Source of the DNA: Desulfitobacterium_A sp034927245
GTDB lineage: Bacteria; Bacillota; Desulfitobacteriia; Desulfitobacteriales; Desulfitobacteriaceae
Assembly: GCF_034927245.1 (NCBI RefSeq)
Contig: NZ_JAYFQK010000049.1
Location: 38,550-102,549, forward strand
Length of the DNA: 64,000 bases
Direction: 5' to 3'
Each line of letters opens with the position of its first letter. The stretch's first letter is position 1. This document shows, piece by piece, positions 42,587 to 51,832 of the stretch. The position numbers and the translations under genes are program-made. The notes under the pieces are model-generated. The model made no database searches. It was not told the DNA's origin and saw only the letters and a program-made list of their open reading frames with translations.

Positions 42587-43594
42587 TTAGATAACCAACG
42601 AAATGATTTTAAATATGATTGCAGCTATCAAAGCGGAAGTCGGAATAGTAATAACCCATGCTGTAAGCATTTGCTGAGCTATTCCCCAGCGCACAGCCGA
42701 AACCCGTTTGGCGCTTCCGACTCCCATGATAGAACCGGAAACAACATGCGTTGTTGAGACAGGAAGATGTAAACCGGGGAAAGCAGTCGCCACCCAAATT
42801 ACAATAGAAGAACTTAAATCTGCGGCAAAGCCATTGATCGGTTCAAGCTTGAAAATCTTAGCTCCCATCGTTCGAATAATCTTCCATCCGCCAACAGACG
42901 TTCCGGCTGCCATCGCAAGCGCACAGGCAATCTTAACCCAAAGCTGGGGATTAAGATTGGCCGGATCCTGAAGACCGGCGGCGACAAGGGCCAGAGTAAT
43001 AATACCCATCGACTTTTGAGCATCATTTGATCCATGATTATAGGAAAGCAGTGCAGCTGAAAGGACTTGCATTTTCCGAAAACCATGATTGACCTTTGAA
43101 GGGGATACATTTCTAAACAAAAAGAAAAGGGTCTTCATTATTATAAAACCAAGAATAATACCGATAATGGGAGAGATAAGAAGAGCCAGGACAATCTTCG
43201 TAAGTCCGCCCCAATGCAAAACTCCAAATCCGGCATATGCGGCCCCCGCTCCCATCATGCCGCCGATAATGGCATGTGATGAGCTGCTCGGAATTGCGAA
43301 ATACCACGTAATTATATTCCACGTAATTGCGCCGATCAAAGCAGCAATGACAACCTCTGAAGTAACATACTCCGGAGAAACAATATCCTTAGCAATGGTT
43401 TGCGCTACGCCTGTACTCACAAGTGCGCCCACAAAATTAAGACAAGCAGCCATTACAACGGCACGCTTCGGAGTTAACGCCCGGGTCGATACGCTTGTTG
43501 CAATAGCATTTGCCGTATCATGGAAACCATTAATGTAATCAAAAGCTAGGGCGCAAAAAACAACAATAACGAGCAACGCCCCAGAACTAATCAT
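42587..43594 (-). CDS. pit: Low-affinity inorganic phosphate transporter Pit, 335 aa
   Basis: Cation-coupled phosphate permease of the PiT family. The duplicated signature is visible: FDYINGFHDTANAIATSVSTRAL near residue 18 and SYNHGSNDAQKSMGIITLAL near 185. About ten membrane helices are present. ATG 43594 overlaps the pitR stop by eight bases and uses the GGAG at the end of pitR. The pair is preceded by a Pho box, suggesting induction under phosphate limitation, which is unusual for a Pit-type carrier. Confidence 0.96.
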   Translation of the reverse strand: MISSGALLVIVVFCALAFDYINGFHDTANAIATSVSTRALTPKRAVVMAACLNFVGALVSTGVAQTIAKDIVSPEYVTSEVVIAALIGAITWNIITWYFAIPSSSSHAIIGGMMGAGAAYAGFGVLHWGGLTKIVLALLISPIIGIILGFIIMKTLFFLFRNVSPSKVNHGFRKMQVLSAALLSYNHGSNDAQKSMGIITLALVAAGLQDPANLNPQLWVKIACALAMAAGTSVGGWKIIRTMGAKIFKLEPINGFAADLSSSIVIWVATAFPGLHLPVSTTHVVSGSIMGVGSAKRVSAVRWGIAQQMLTAWVITIPTSALIAAIIFKIISLVI

Positions 43595-44213
43595 ATTTTA
43601 AAACAACTCCTTTGAGGAGATCGGCAATCGTTTCACAATGATCCAACGTGTTTTCCACGTGTTCTAAAATTTCCTTCCACTTGATAACCTCAATCGCATC
43701 TTTCTCGCATTCAAATAAACGGGCGACTTCATGTCGATATAATCTATCTCCCGCGCTTTCCAATTCATATATCTTTTCGGTAGCGGCCAATATTTCTGCT
43801 TTTTTGAAATGAATATTGTCCAGAGAAGCAAAAGCTTTTTGGATTTCAAAAGTCGCCAGCACAATGTGGTTTACAAGCTCCTGCGTTCCAATAGACGGTT
43901 TTTTCGTTTTATAGAGCATCATCCGCTCTACTGCGCCTTCCGAATGATCGACAACATCGTCTAAAACTTGGGCTAAGGTATAGATATCTTCACGGTCGAG
44001 CGGAGTTATAAATGTTGAATTAAGTCGATCAATGATCTCGGTAGTTATATCATCTGCTTTGTGTTCAAGCTCATGAATCGCGTCGGCGTCTTCCTCTGAT
44101 ACAAAATCTTGTTTGAAAAATACTTCGATCTTTTGTGCAGCCTCACAGACAACATCAGTGCACTGCCGAAACAAAGTAAAAAACTTCTCTTCTTTTGGTG
44201 ACATGCCTAGCAT
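43587..44213 (-). CDS. PitR/DUF47 PhoU-like accessory protein, 208 aa
   Basis: A PhoU-like helical bundle of the DUF47 family that accompanies Pit transporters and is thought to modulate them. Features include EEDADAIHELEHKADDITTEIIDRLN (near 40-65), TPLDREDIYTLAQVLDDVVDHSEGA and YELESAGDRLYRHEVARLF. These give the paired acidic ExxxD metal-binding motifs of PhoU-like proteins. ATG 44213 has GGAGG upstream. Co-transcribed with pit. Confidence 0.93.
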   Translation of the reverse strand: MLGMSPKEEKFFTLFRQCTDVVCEAAQKIEVFFKQDFVSEEDADAIHELEHKADDITTEIIDRLNSTFITPLDREDIYTLAQVLDDVVDHSEGAVERMMLYKTKKPSIGTQELVNHIVLATFEIQKAFASLDNIHFKKAEILAATEKIYELESAGDRLYRHEVARLFECEKDAIEVIKWKEILEHVENTLDHCETIADLLKGVVLKYD

Positions 44214-44252
44214 ACTTAAACCTCCATATTCTTTTCGACAATATCCTGTTGT

Positions 44253-44295
44253 ATTTTATCAAAATCTTAGCGTCTTATTGTTAAATCTGTGTTAA
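44253..44295 (-). promoter_or_regulatory. Pho box and -10 element upstream of pitR-pit
   Basis: On the minus strand two perfect TTAACA repeats (44295-44290 and 44284-44279) are separated by 5 bp, the Bacillus PhoP consensus with 11-bp period. TAAAAT with a preceding TGA (44258-44253) lies 20 bp further downstream. No -35 consensus is seen, consistent with an activator-dependent promoter. Match to consensus is direct; PhoP control is inferred. Confidence 0.6.
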
Positions 44296-44347
44296 CTTTT
44301 TAAAAAAATTTATGCTAAATTGATGAAGATGTTAAATATTATGATAG

Positions 44348-45691
44348 CTATTCACCAAAAATATCCATCAAAGCCATTCGCGCTTCAGAAATCATATACA
44401 GTGACCCTGTTACACAGAGCATGTCACCTGAACTCAATCGCTGATAACCTTCAACCACTGCAGCAGTCGGAGACTCAATTGTTGTTACAGGCAATCCCTT
44501 TTGAGCTGCCAGCACCCCCAGGTACTCCCAGTTCCCGGCCCGTGGAGAATTGGGTTTGGTAATAATCACTTCATCGGCAAAGGGGAGCAAGATCTCAGCG
44601 ACTTTTTCCCGTTCTTTATCGCCAAGCATTCCCAAGCAAAGGATTAAACGTTTGTGCTTAAAAAGTTGCAAAGCATCGGCTAACGTATGAGCACCATCCA
44701 CATTATGCGCACCATCAATCAAAACCGTGGGCTCTAATGACAACACTTCAAGCCGACCCGGCCAACGCGTTTTCCGGAGTCCCTCATAAATGGCCTCCCG
44801 AGGAATTTTGATGCCATATTTTGACTGCAAAACTTCACAAACTGTGACTGCTGTTGCCGCATTTTTAATTTGGTGCGCACCAACCAAGCTCAAACGGATT
44901 CGGGGATAATTGCCGTGTAAGCCGCTTAGATCAAATTCCTGTTCCAATTCGCTGCTCCAGTGACTGTTCCAGCAGACCTTCTCTCCGACAACCCAAAGCG
45001 GAATATTCAGAGCCTTCGCCCGTTCCCGAATCACCCGCAACGCCTCGGGGCGCTCGGCAGCGGTAATCGCCGCCGAGTTTGGCTTGAGAATCCCCGCTTT
45101 AACCGCAGCAATTTCTTCAAGTGTTTTTCCCAAGAGATCCATATGATCCATTCCCACATTCGTAATGACAGAGATCAAGGGCTGCACAACATTTGTCGAA
45201 TCGATAGCTCCGCCCAGCCCAACTTCAATCACCGCAAAATCAACCTTTTGTTGAGCAAAGTATAAAAATGCTAAAGTCGTGCTCACTTCAAACTCTGTCG
45301 GATGCTCAACTCCGTCTTGGATCAAATGTTCAAGATGAGGACGAAGGGTATCCACTAAGCGCGCAAGCTCTTGCTTGGGAATCATTTCCCCATTGATCAT
45401 CATCCGTTCGCGATAATCGTTAAGATGCGGTGACGTAAATAACCCGACACGAAATCCTGCTTCCTCAAGGATCTTAGCTACCATTATGCTGGTTGAACCC
45501 TTGCCGTTCGTTCCCCCAATATGAATCACGCGCAACGCTTTTTCCGGGTTGCCTACGCGTTGGAGAAGAGCTTGGATACGGTCTAACCCTAAGTTAATCC
45601 CAAACTTCGTCAGATGGATCAGGTAATCCAAGGCAGCTTGATACGCTTGCTCCCCTTGGAGTCCTTTTATATTCTCATCCTCTTTATCCAA
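44348..45691 (-). CDS. folC: Folylpolyglutamate synthase / dihydrofolate synthase FolC, 447 aa
   Basis: Adds glutamate to folates. Mur-ligase fold: P-loop HIGGTNGKGSTSIMVAKIL near residue 57, the substrate loop near LFTSPHLNDYRERM, metal-binding IEVGLGGAIDSTNV, VGMDHMDLLGKTLEEIA, and C-terminal-domain VLIDGAHNVDGAHTLADAL near 320. TTG 45691 follows GAGGGTAAAG. Located 48 bp after valS, the usual valS-folC pair. Confidence 0.96.
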   Translation of the reverse strand: MDKEDENIKGLQGEQAYQAALDYLIHLTKFGINLGLDRIQALLQRVGNPEKALRVIHIGGTNGKGSTSIMVAKILEEAGFRVGLFTSPHLNDYRERMMINGEMIPKQELARLVDTLRPHLEHLIQDGVEHPTEFEVSTTLAFLYFAQQKVDFAVIEVGLGGAIDSTNVVQPLISVITNVGMDHMDLLGKTLEEIAAVKAGILKPNSAAITAAERPEALRVIRERAKALNIPLWVVGEKVCWNSHWSSELEQEFDLSGLHGNYPRIRLSLVGAHQIKNAATAVTVCEVLQSKYGIKIPREAIYEGLRKTRWPGRLEVLSLEPTVLIDGAHNVDGAHTLADALQLFKHKRLILCLGMLGDKEREKVAEILLPFADEVIITKPNSPRAGNWEYLGVLAAQKGLPVTTIESPTAAVVEGYQRLSSGDMLCVTGSLYMISEARMALMDIFGE

Positions 45692-45739
45692 AACTTTACC
45701 CTCTTTTCCCCATACATTCGGTGTCTATGAAGTTTAAGC

Positions 45740-48379
45740 TTACGCTTCATGCAGTTCCTGCAAACGAACTTCTAAGGCACTGATCCGGCTCTTTGTTCCC
45801 TCAAGTTTTTCCCGTTCTTTAGCAACGACCTGCTCCGGAGCTTTGGCCAGGAAACCGGGATTGTTCAGTTTTCCTTCAAAACGCTTTAATTCCTGCTGAG
45901 CTTGAGCAATTTCCTTCTCGACCCGGGCAACCTCCTTCTCCAGATCAAGCAGTCCGCGCAGCGGTAAATAAACCTCCACTCCCTCAAGTACGGCGCTTGC
46001 AGCCTGAGCAGGCTTTTCTGCCAATGCTGCAACAATATCGATTTTCGAACCGCCTGCTAAATGCATGATGTCGCCTTGACCGCGTTCCAAGACCCTTTGA
46101 TTATCCGCGGCCGGAGAAACAAGGATGATCTCTGCTTTTTTACCCGGTTGAACATTCATTTCTGCTCGAATATTCCGCACGGCTTTAATGACATCCATAA
46201 CCAGCGTCATCTGCTGTTCCGCATCTTCTGCTCGATAGCCGCCTACTTTTGGCCAAGTCTGAATCATGATACTCTCACCTTGAACCGGGAGGTTATGCCA
46301 TATCTCTTCCGTTAGGAACGGCATAAAGGGATGCAAGAGACGCATCGTTCCTTCAATCACTTCGAAAAGAATCGATTGAACCGTATGACGCGCTTCCGGA
46401 TGTTCCTTATCATAGAGGCGGGCCTTAGCCAGTTCAATATACCAGTCACAGAATTCACTCCAGATAAATTCATAAAGGAGGTGTCCCGCCTCCCCAAGAT
46501 CAAACCGGTCCAGAGCATCTGTCACTGCACTCACCGTTGCTTCATAACGTGAAAGAATCCAACGGTCGGAAAGCTTCAGTTCTCCGCGCGGCCCTTCCTG
46601 ATAATCTTCAAGATTAAGCTGCACAAACCGAGAAGCATTCCAAATCTTATTCGCGAAGTTCCGAGTCGCATCAAGGCGCTCGGGATGGAAGCGCAAATCA
46701 TTTCCCGGAGTATTGCCGGTAATCAGCATAAACCGCAGCGTATCGGCTCCGTATTGTTCGATGACTTCAATCGGGTCAACCCCGTTGCCTAAAGACTTGC
46801 TCATCTTCCGCCCTTGGGCATCGAGTACCAGTCCATGGATCATGACCTTCGGGAAAGGCACCTCTTTCATGAACTCTAGCGCTGTAAAGATCATGCGCGC
46901 TACCCAAAAGAAAATAATATCTCTTCCGGTGACCAGAACAGAGGTCGGATAGAATTGCTTGAGTTCCGGTGTTTGTTCAGGCCATCCCATTGTCGAAAAC
47001 GGCCAAAGTCCTGAGGAAAACCAGGTATCAAGCACATCGGGATCTTGCTTCAAATGTGTTGAACCGCATTTCGGGCAAACGGTCGGATCTTCTTTCTCAC
47101 AAATCTCCACACCGCAGTCCTCACAATACCAAACCGGAATCCGATGTCCCCACCAAAGCTGACGGGAAATACACCAATCCCTGATATTTTCTAACCAACC
47201 CAAATAAATCTTTGAAAAACGCTCCGGAACAAATTCCAAACGACCGTTTTGCACGACTTCCATGGCCGGCTTGGCCAGCGGCTCCATTTTGACAAACCAT
47301 TGTTGACTGACCATCGGCTCGATAACCGTGCTGCAGCGATAACATTCGCCGACGGCATGCTGAAGGGTTTCCACTTTGACGAGAACACCCAATTCGTCCA
47401 ATTCCTTGACAATGGCCTTGCGGGCCTCATCCCGATCCATACCTTGGTATTTGCCGGCATTATCATTCATCCGAGCCTCTTTATCCATGACCCGGATTTG
47501 CTCTAAGTGATGACGAAGGCCCATTTCAAAGTCATTGGGATCATGGGCTGGGGTAACCTTAACCGCTCCCGTACCAAACTCGCGATCCACATAATCATCC
47601 GCAAAGATCGGGATTTCCCGGTTGACTATGGGCAGAATTACCTTTTTGCCGACTAAATGCGTATAACGCTCATCCTCCGGGTGTACAGCAACACCGGTAT
47701 CACCGAGCATTGTCTCCGGTCGAGTCGTCGCCACCACTAAAAATTCGTCACTATCTTTAATCGGGTACTTGATATGCCAAAGATGGCCTTCATGATCCAC
47801 ATGCTCAACTTCAATATCGGAGATCGTGGTATGACAATGGGGACACCAGTTCACGATATAATTTCCCCGGTAAATAAGTCCCTTCTTATAAAGATCGACA
47901 AACACTTCGCGAACGGCCTTGGAACAGCCCTCATCCATCGTAAAACGCTCCCTGGACCAGTCACACGAAGCACCCAGACGACGAAGCTGCTGGGTAATTC
48001 TTCCGCCGTACTGCTTCTTCCAATCCCAAACACGGTCTAAGAACTTTTCCCGCCCGAGTTCATCTTTATTCGTTCCTTCTTTGCGAAGCTGCTCCTCAAC
48101 TTTAGCCTGGGTCGCTATTCCTGCATGATCTGTCCCGGGAAGCCATAAGGTATTAAACCCTTGCATCCGTTTATACCGAGTCAAAATATCCTGAATCGTG
48201 GCGTCAATAGCATGCCCCAGGTGCAAGGCCCCCGTCACATTCGGCGGCGGCATAACAATACTAAACGCAGGTTTGGATTCATCCGCCTCCGCATGGAAAA
48301 ATCCTTTCTCTTCCCAGTAGGAATACCATTTCCCTTCTACATCTTTCGGATCATAAACTTTAGCTAATTCCTTACTCAT
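45740..48379 (-). CDS. valS: Valyl-tRNA synthetase, 879 aa
   Basis: Class I aminoacyl-tRNA synthetase. HIGH motif as PNVTGALHLGHAID near residue 48 and KMSKS as GRKMSKSLGNGVDP near 525. The editing domain lies about 190-345. A zinc-type segment CEDCGVEICEKEDPTVCPKCG lies near 416. A C-terminal coiled coil (about 810-879, LDLEKEVARVEKEIAQAQQELKRFEGKL) contacts tRNA-Val. ATG 48379 follows AGGAAGGTGG. Expression is controlled by an upstream T-box. Confidence 0.98.
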   Translation of the reverse strand: MSKELAKVYDPKDVEGKWYSYWEEKGFFHAEADESKPAFSIVMPPPNVTGALHLGHAIDATIQDILTRYKRMQGFNTLWLPGTDHAGIATQAKVEEQLRKEGTNKDELGREKFLDRVWDWKKQYGGRITQQLRRLGASCDWSRERFTMDEGCSKAVREVFVDLYKKGLIYRGNYIVNWCPHCHTTISDIEVEHVDHEGHLWHIKYPIKDSDEFLVVATTRPETMLGDTGVAVHPEDERYTHLVGKKVILPIVNREIPIFADDYVDREFGTGAVKVTPAHDPNDFEMGLRHHLEQIRVMDKEARMNDNAGKYQGMDRDEARKAIVKELDELGVLVKVETLQHAVGECYRCSTVIEPMVSQQWFVKMEPLAKPAMEVVQNGRLEFVPERFSKIYLGWLENIRDWCISRQLWWGHRIPVWYCEDCGVEICEKEDPTVCPKCGSTHLKQDPDVLDTWFSSGLWPFSTMGWPEQTPELKQFYPTSVLVTGRDIIFFWVARMIFTALEFMKEVPFPKVMIHGLVLDAQGRKMSKSLGNGVDPIEVIEQYGADTLRFMLITGNTPGNDLRFHPERLDATRNFANKIWNASRFVQLNLEDYQEGPRGELKLSDRWILSRYEATVSAVTDALDRFDLGEAGHLLYEFIWSEFCDWYIELAKARLYDKEHPEARHTVQSILFEVIEGTMRLLHPFMPFLTEEIWHNLPVQGESIMIQTWPKVGGYRAEDAEQQMTLVMDVIKAVRNIRAEMNVQPGKKAEIILVSPAADNQRVLERGQGDIMHLAGGSKIDIVAALAEKPAQAASAVLEGVEVYLPLRGLLDLEKEVARVEKEIAQAQQELKRFEGKLNNPGFLAKAPEQVVAKEREKLEGTKSRISALEVRLQELHEA

Positions 48380-48402
48380 AAATCCACCTTCCTATAAATA
48401 AA

Positions 48403-48650
48403 GCCCCCCATCCTCAAAGGACGAAGAGCTCGTGGTACCACCTTATATTCCCAAGACTTCATCATTTCTAAAGTCTTGGCTTGAATTGCTTTAACGGGCA
48501 GACCCGTCAAGGAGTACTTGCATGTTCCCCCTTGCCCCTCTTGTGCGACCCAAGCGTCAACCGGAGAAGCCTCCCAGCAAGCAGCCTCTCTCTCTTCTCG
48601 GTTGATTTCCGCAATTCCTCACATTCATTGGGTTTAACGATCATATTATA
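48403..48650 (-). ncRNA. T-box leader riboswitch of valS
   Basis: The T-box core AAGGTGGTACCACG is at 48444-48431 on the minus strand. It is followed by a terminator (GCTCTTCGTCC pairing with GGATGGGGGGC, 48430-48403) and TTTATTTAT. Upstream lies a long Stem I (AACCGAGAAG...GGCTTCTCCGGTT) with an AGAGAGAGAG segment. A GTC valine codon at 48549-48547 is a possible specifier, not proven. Uncharged tRNA-Val would stabilise the antiterminator and switch valS-folC on. Confidence 0.93.
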
Positions 48651-48656
48651 TATTAC

Positions 48657-48685
48657 ATTATATCTATTCCCCGTGACTGTGTAAA
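48657..48685 (-). promoter_or_regulatory. Sigma-A promoter of valS
   Basis: TTTACA (48685-48680) and TATAAT (48662-48657), 17-bp spacing, sit directly upstream of the T-box leader. The 48686-48939 stretch beyond is A/T-rich and holds only the upstream region of the divergent chemoreceptor gene, with a weak TAAAAT near 48833. Confidence 0.85.
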
Positions 48686-48939
48686 GAAAACCTATCGAAC
48701 GAATAATATTACCTAATTTTAGCCTTAATTTCAGCAAGCCCAACCATAGAATTATTCTATGAACACCATAAAATTATTTTATAAATTCTGCAAAAAGATT
48801 CCGAAAGTATTTCTAGAACTTCTAAACTATGGTAAAATAAAAACGAACGCACAAAATATAAAAAATCTTTAATTTATTTTTATAAGCTTTATACTTATAA
48901 TTATTATTGTTGTTACTTAAATAAATAAGGGAGGCTAAT

Positions 48940-50274
48940 ATGGCAGATTTTTTAGACCGTATGAGTTATTTCTTTGCCAGGCATTCACGTATAGTTCATT
49001 GGTGGTTTAATTTAGGGGTAGCTACCAAACTGATATTGGCCTTTGGGATTAACTCCTTGATCACCCTTGGATCCGGTGCTGTGGTATACATTCTGGTCCG
49101 GAAGGGTAATATCGCAGACAACATCGGTTTAATCCTTGTGCTAACCTTAATTGTCAGTATCGTAATTTTTCTTTACGGCTGTTACATCGCCTTTCTTATC
49201 GTCACCCCCTTACGCCGCGGTGTTACTTTTGCCGAACAGGTAGCCGAAGGAGATTTAACGGTAAACTTACGCTGTATGGAACAAGAAGACGAAATCGGAA
49301 AGCTTTGCGGATCTCTCAATACAATGCTGAGTAACTTCCGCACTTTAGTCGGAGATATCTCTCACGGATCGGATGTTTTTGCCGATTCTTCACGATTGCT
49401 GGCCGAACGGGCTGAAGTTACCGCTCTATCCGCCAAACAAGTCGCCAGTGCAATCCACCAAGTTGCCGGGGGTTCTCAGTCTCAAGCCAACAGCGTGCAG
49501 AACATCATGGTCGCAGTACAGGACATGGCCGAAGGAATAACCCAGATAGAAACCAATGTCAAACTTGCGGATAACGCATCCAGTCAAGCTTTACAAGTAG
49601 CCAACGAAGGCGATTTAGCAATGACAAAGGTCAATACTCAAATGGGTCATATCCATCAAACAGTAGATGAAACTGGGAAAATCATCTCCACTTTAGGTGA
49701 AAAATCAGCGGTCATTGGTACAATTGTTGAATCAATTAAGGCGATCTCCGATCAGACGAACCTGCTTGCGCTCAATGCGGCGATTGAAGCAGCCCGTGCC
49801 GGAGAACATGGTCGTGGGTTTAGCGTCGTAGCTGAGGAAGTCCGTAAGCTGGCTGAGCAATCGACCATTTCAAGTGCTCAGATCGAGCAAATCATCGAAG
49901 ATATCAAGACAAACCTCGATAAAGCAATTATGAGCATGGATGCTGAAAAAGAAGTTGTTCGGGATGGTGCGCTCGCTATCGGGGAAGCCCAAAAAGCATT
50001 TAATCGGATTATGGAAGGCACACAAACCGTAAATGAACAAATTCAGGAAGTCGCTCAATTAACCGCAGGAATCGCTGTGAGCTCGCAGCAAATCTCTTCT
50101 GAAATTGAGCAAGTCGCAGCCATTACCGAAGAAACAACGGCTCAAACCGAAGAAGTTGCAAGCAGCAGTTCTGAGCAAATGCTTTCCATGGAAGATATCA
50201 ATCAATCCAGCGAAGAACTCTCGACGACCGCGCTTGAACTTCAAGGCGCGGCCCGCAGATTTAAATTAGAGTAG
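48940..50274 (+). CDS. Methyl-accepting chemotaxis protein without a ligand-binding domain, 444 aa
   Basis: Two membrane helices (about 26-52 and 58-86) are separated by only a few residues, so there is no extracytoplasmic sensor. A HAMP-like segment follows (TPLRRGVTFAEQVAEGDLTVNL, 88-110). The signalling hairpin tip is DQTNLLALNAAIEAARAGEHGRGFSVVAEEVRKLAEQS near residues 270-308. Such receptors may sense through the membrane, via the N-terminal Trp-rich segment, or through partners. ATG 48940 follows AAGGGAGG. It is divergent from valS with a good downstream terminator. Confidence 0.93.
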   Translation: MADFLDRMSYFFARHSRIVHWWFNLGVATKLILAFGINSLITLGSGAVVYILVRKGNIADNIGLILVLTLIVSIVIFLYGCYIAFLIVTPLRRGVTFAEQVAEGDLTVNLRCMEQEDEIGKLCGSLNTMLSNFRTLVGDISHGSDVFADSSRLLAERAEVTALSAKQVASAIHQVAGGSQSQANSVQNIMVAVQDMAEGITQIETNVKLADNASSQALQVANEGDLAMTKVNTQMGHIHQTVDETGKIISTLGEKSAVIGTIVESIKAISDQTNLLALNAAIEAARAGEHGRGFSVVAEEVRKLAEQSTISSAQIEQIIEDIKTNLDKAIMSMDAEKEVVRDGALAIGEAQKAFNRIMEGTQTVNEQIQEVAQLTAGIAVSSQQISSEIEQVAAITEETTAQTEEVASSSSEQMLSMEDINQSSEELSTTALELQGAARRFKLE

Positions 50275-50298
50275 ATTGCCAAAGAAGTGCTTAGCGAA

Positions 50299-50327
50299 AG
50301 AGAAGCGATCGTCGTGATCGCTTCTCT
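50299..50327 (+). terminator. Terminator of the chemoreceptor gene
   Basis: AGAGAAGCGATC (50299-50310) pairs perfectly with GATCGCTTCTCT (50316-50327) around GTCGT, followed by TTTTTG. Confidence 0.93.
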
Positions 50328-50368
50328 TTTTGTTTATAAGCAAGCAAAGTTTTCACCGGCCTTGTCTT

Positions 50369-51766
50369 TTAGATCCTCTTGACCCCCGTTAATTCCGCAG
50401 TCCAATCATCTAAAGCCACTAAATCATTGGGACCTAATTCGGTAAGAGATTTTTTCCCGAGGGCACGGATTCCCTCCTGCATTTCCTGGACAAAAGATTG
50501 CAGCAAATTCGTTACGCTTTGAGCCGCCTTATCAATATCTAAGCGGTCCTTATACTTAGAATCATACCAGACAAGCTGTGTCAAGGGTTCCCAGGGCAGA
50601 ACCTTCCCGATCTGCCCATGCGCCAAGGCAAAAAGGGGTGCCGTTCCCAGGTAAACGGCATCTGCCCCCAGGGCTAATGCCTTTAAACATTCACCCGGGG
50701 TAACATAACCGCCGCTGGCAATCAGGCTGATCTCTTTGCGTACCCCTTGTTCTACTAAATAACGATGCGCACGGACTAAAGCCGCAATACTGGGCAGTCC
50801 GAAGTCATCGGATAACAAGGGAGAGGATCCTGCGCTTGCCCCTTGTGCCCCGCCAATCGCGATAACATCAAATCCCGCTTCAATCGCTACCGCTAAATCG
50901 GCCTCCAATCTGCCCCCTGCCATTATTTTTAACCCAATCGGCTTTCCCCCGGTTTCCTTACGCAAATCGGCTACATAGCTTGGCCAATCCCAGGGTGTGT
51001 TAATGCCGGGTATTACTGCACTCATAACAATCGGCTGGTCTTCCGGGACTCCCATGAGCTTAAGTGCTTTTCCTTTTACTGTTTTTGGCTCGATAATCTG
51101 CGGTCCTACCCTCGATCCTTGCCCCATTTGGACTTCAATCATATCTGCCTGAGCAATTGCTTCCGGATTTCTCCCAAAAGGACTCCTGCTCACCTGCCAT
51201 ATATACTTTTCTGTTTCCTGCCTCTCTTCTAATAGGAAAGGTCCTTCTCCTGAATTCAGAGCTGTTCCGACCTGTTTCGCGGCACGGGCTAAAGCAATTC
51301 TCGCCTTTTCACTCAGGGCTTCGCCATATGCCATCCCCGAAATAATCAAAGGGATCCCCAATGCTAACGGTTGCCCTGCCTTTGGACCAAGAGTCACCTT
51401 CATCGGAATATCCACCGTAATCTCCATCGGCGGACGCGCCATTTGTGCCGGAATAAACAACAAGGTATCATAATGTGGAAATTTTCTAGCCGAACCCAAA
51501 GGGCGCTTTATAATTTTACCAAATTGTGCCCGTTGACTAATCTCCAAAATGTGGGTAACAGAGGTGCGTTGGATCCCACCCCATAATTCCATCAGATTCT
51601 CGGCATAATCATCTTCAAGAAGCCGGCCAACAACTAAACCGAATAGGCGCTGGACTATGGTGCGAAAATAGCGCTTGCCCAACCAAAATAGCAACAAACC
51701 CAAAATAGAAAACCCGATCATGCTTACAAAAATACAGACTAAGATTAAAACAGGGGTGTTCTGCAC
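50369..51766 (-). CDS. Membrane-anchored glutamate-synthase-like FMN protein, 465 aa
   Basis: Has one N-terminal helix (about 7-28) and a GltB central/FMN-type TIM barrel. LIISGMAYGEALSEKARIALARAAKQVGTALNSGEGP (near 135-170), GLKIMAGGRLEADLAVAIEAGFDVIAIGGAQGASAGSSP and LIASGGYVTPGECLKALALGADAVYLGT match the family. The cysteine cluster that normally follows GTA (the 3Fe-4S site) is replaced by PLFALAHGQIGKVLPWEPL. It is therefore unlikely to be a classic glutamate synthase and may be another FMN oxidoreductase. GTG 51766 follows GAGGGAAG. No small subunit is nearby. Confidence 0.82.
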   Translation of the reverse strand: MQNTPVLILVCIFVSMIGFSILGLLLFWLGKRYFRTIVQRLFGLVVGRLLEDDYAENLMELWGGIQRTSVTHILEISQRAQFGKIIKRPLGSARKFPHYDTLLFIPAQMARPPMEITVDIPMKVTLGPKAGQPLALGIPLIISGMAYGEALSEKARIALARAAKQVGTALNSGEGPFLLEERQETEKYIWQVSRSPFGRNPEAIAQADMIEVQMGQGSRVGPQIIEPKTVKGKALKLMGVPEDQPIVMSAVIPGINTPWDWPSYVADLRKETGGKPIGLKIMAGGRLEADLAVAIEAGFDVIAIGGAQGASAGSSPLLSDDFGLPSIAALVRAHRYLVEQGVRKEISLIASGGYVTPGECLKALALGADAVYLGTAPLFALAHGQIGKVLPWEPLTQLVWYDSKYKDRLDIDKAAQSVTNLLQSFVQEMQEGIRALGKKSLTELGPNDLVALDDWTAELTGVKRI

Positions 51767-51832
51767 TGAACTTCCCTCTCTTTACCGAAAGTTGTCTAAC
51801 ACTCTTAGTCTGCTGCCCTTTGCCAATAATAT

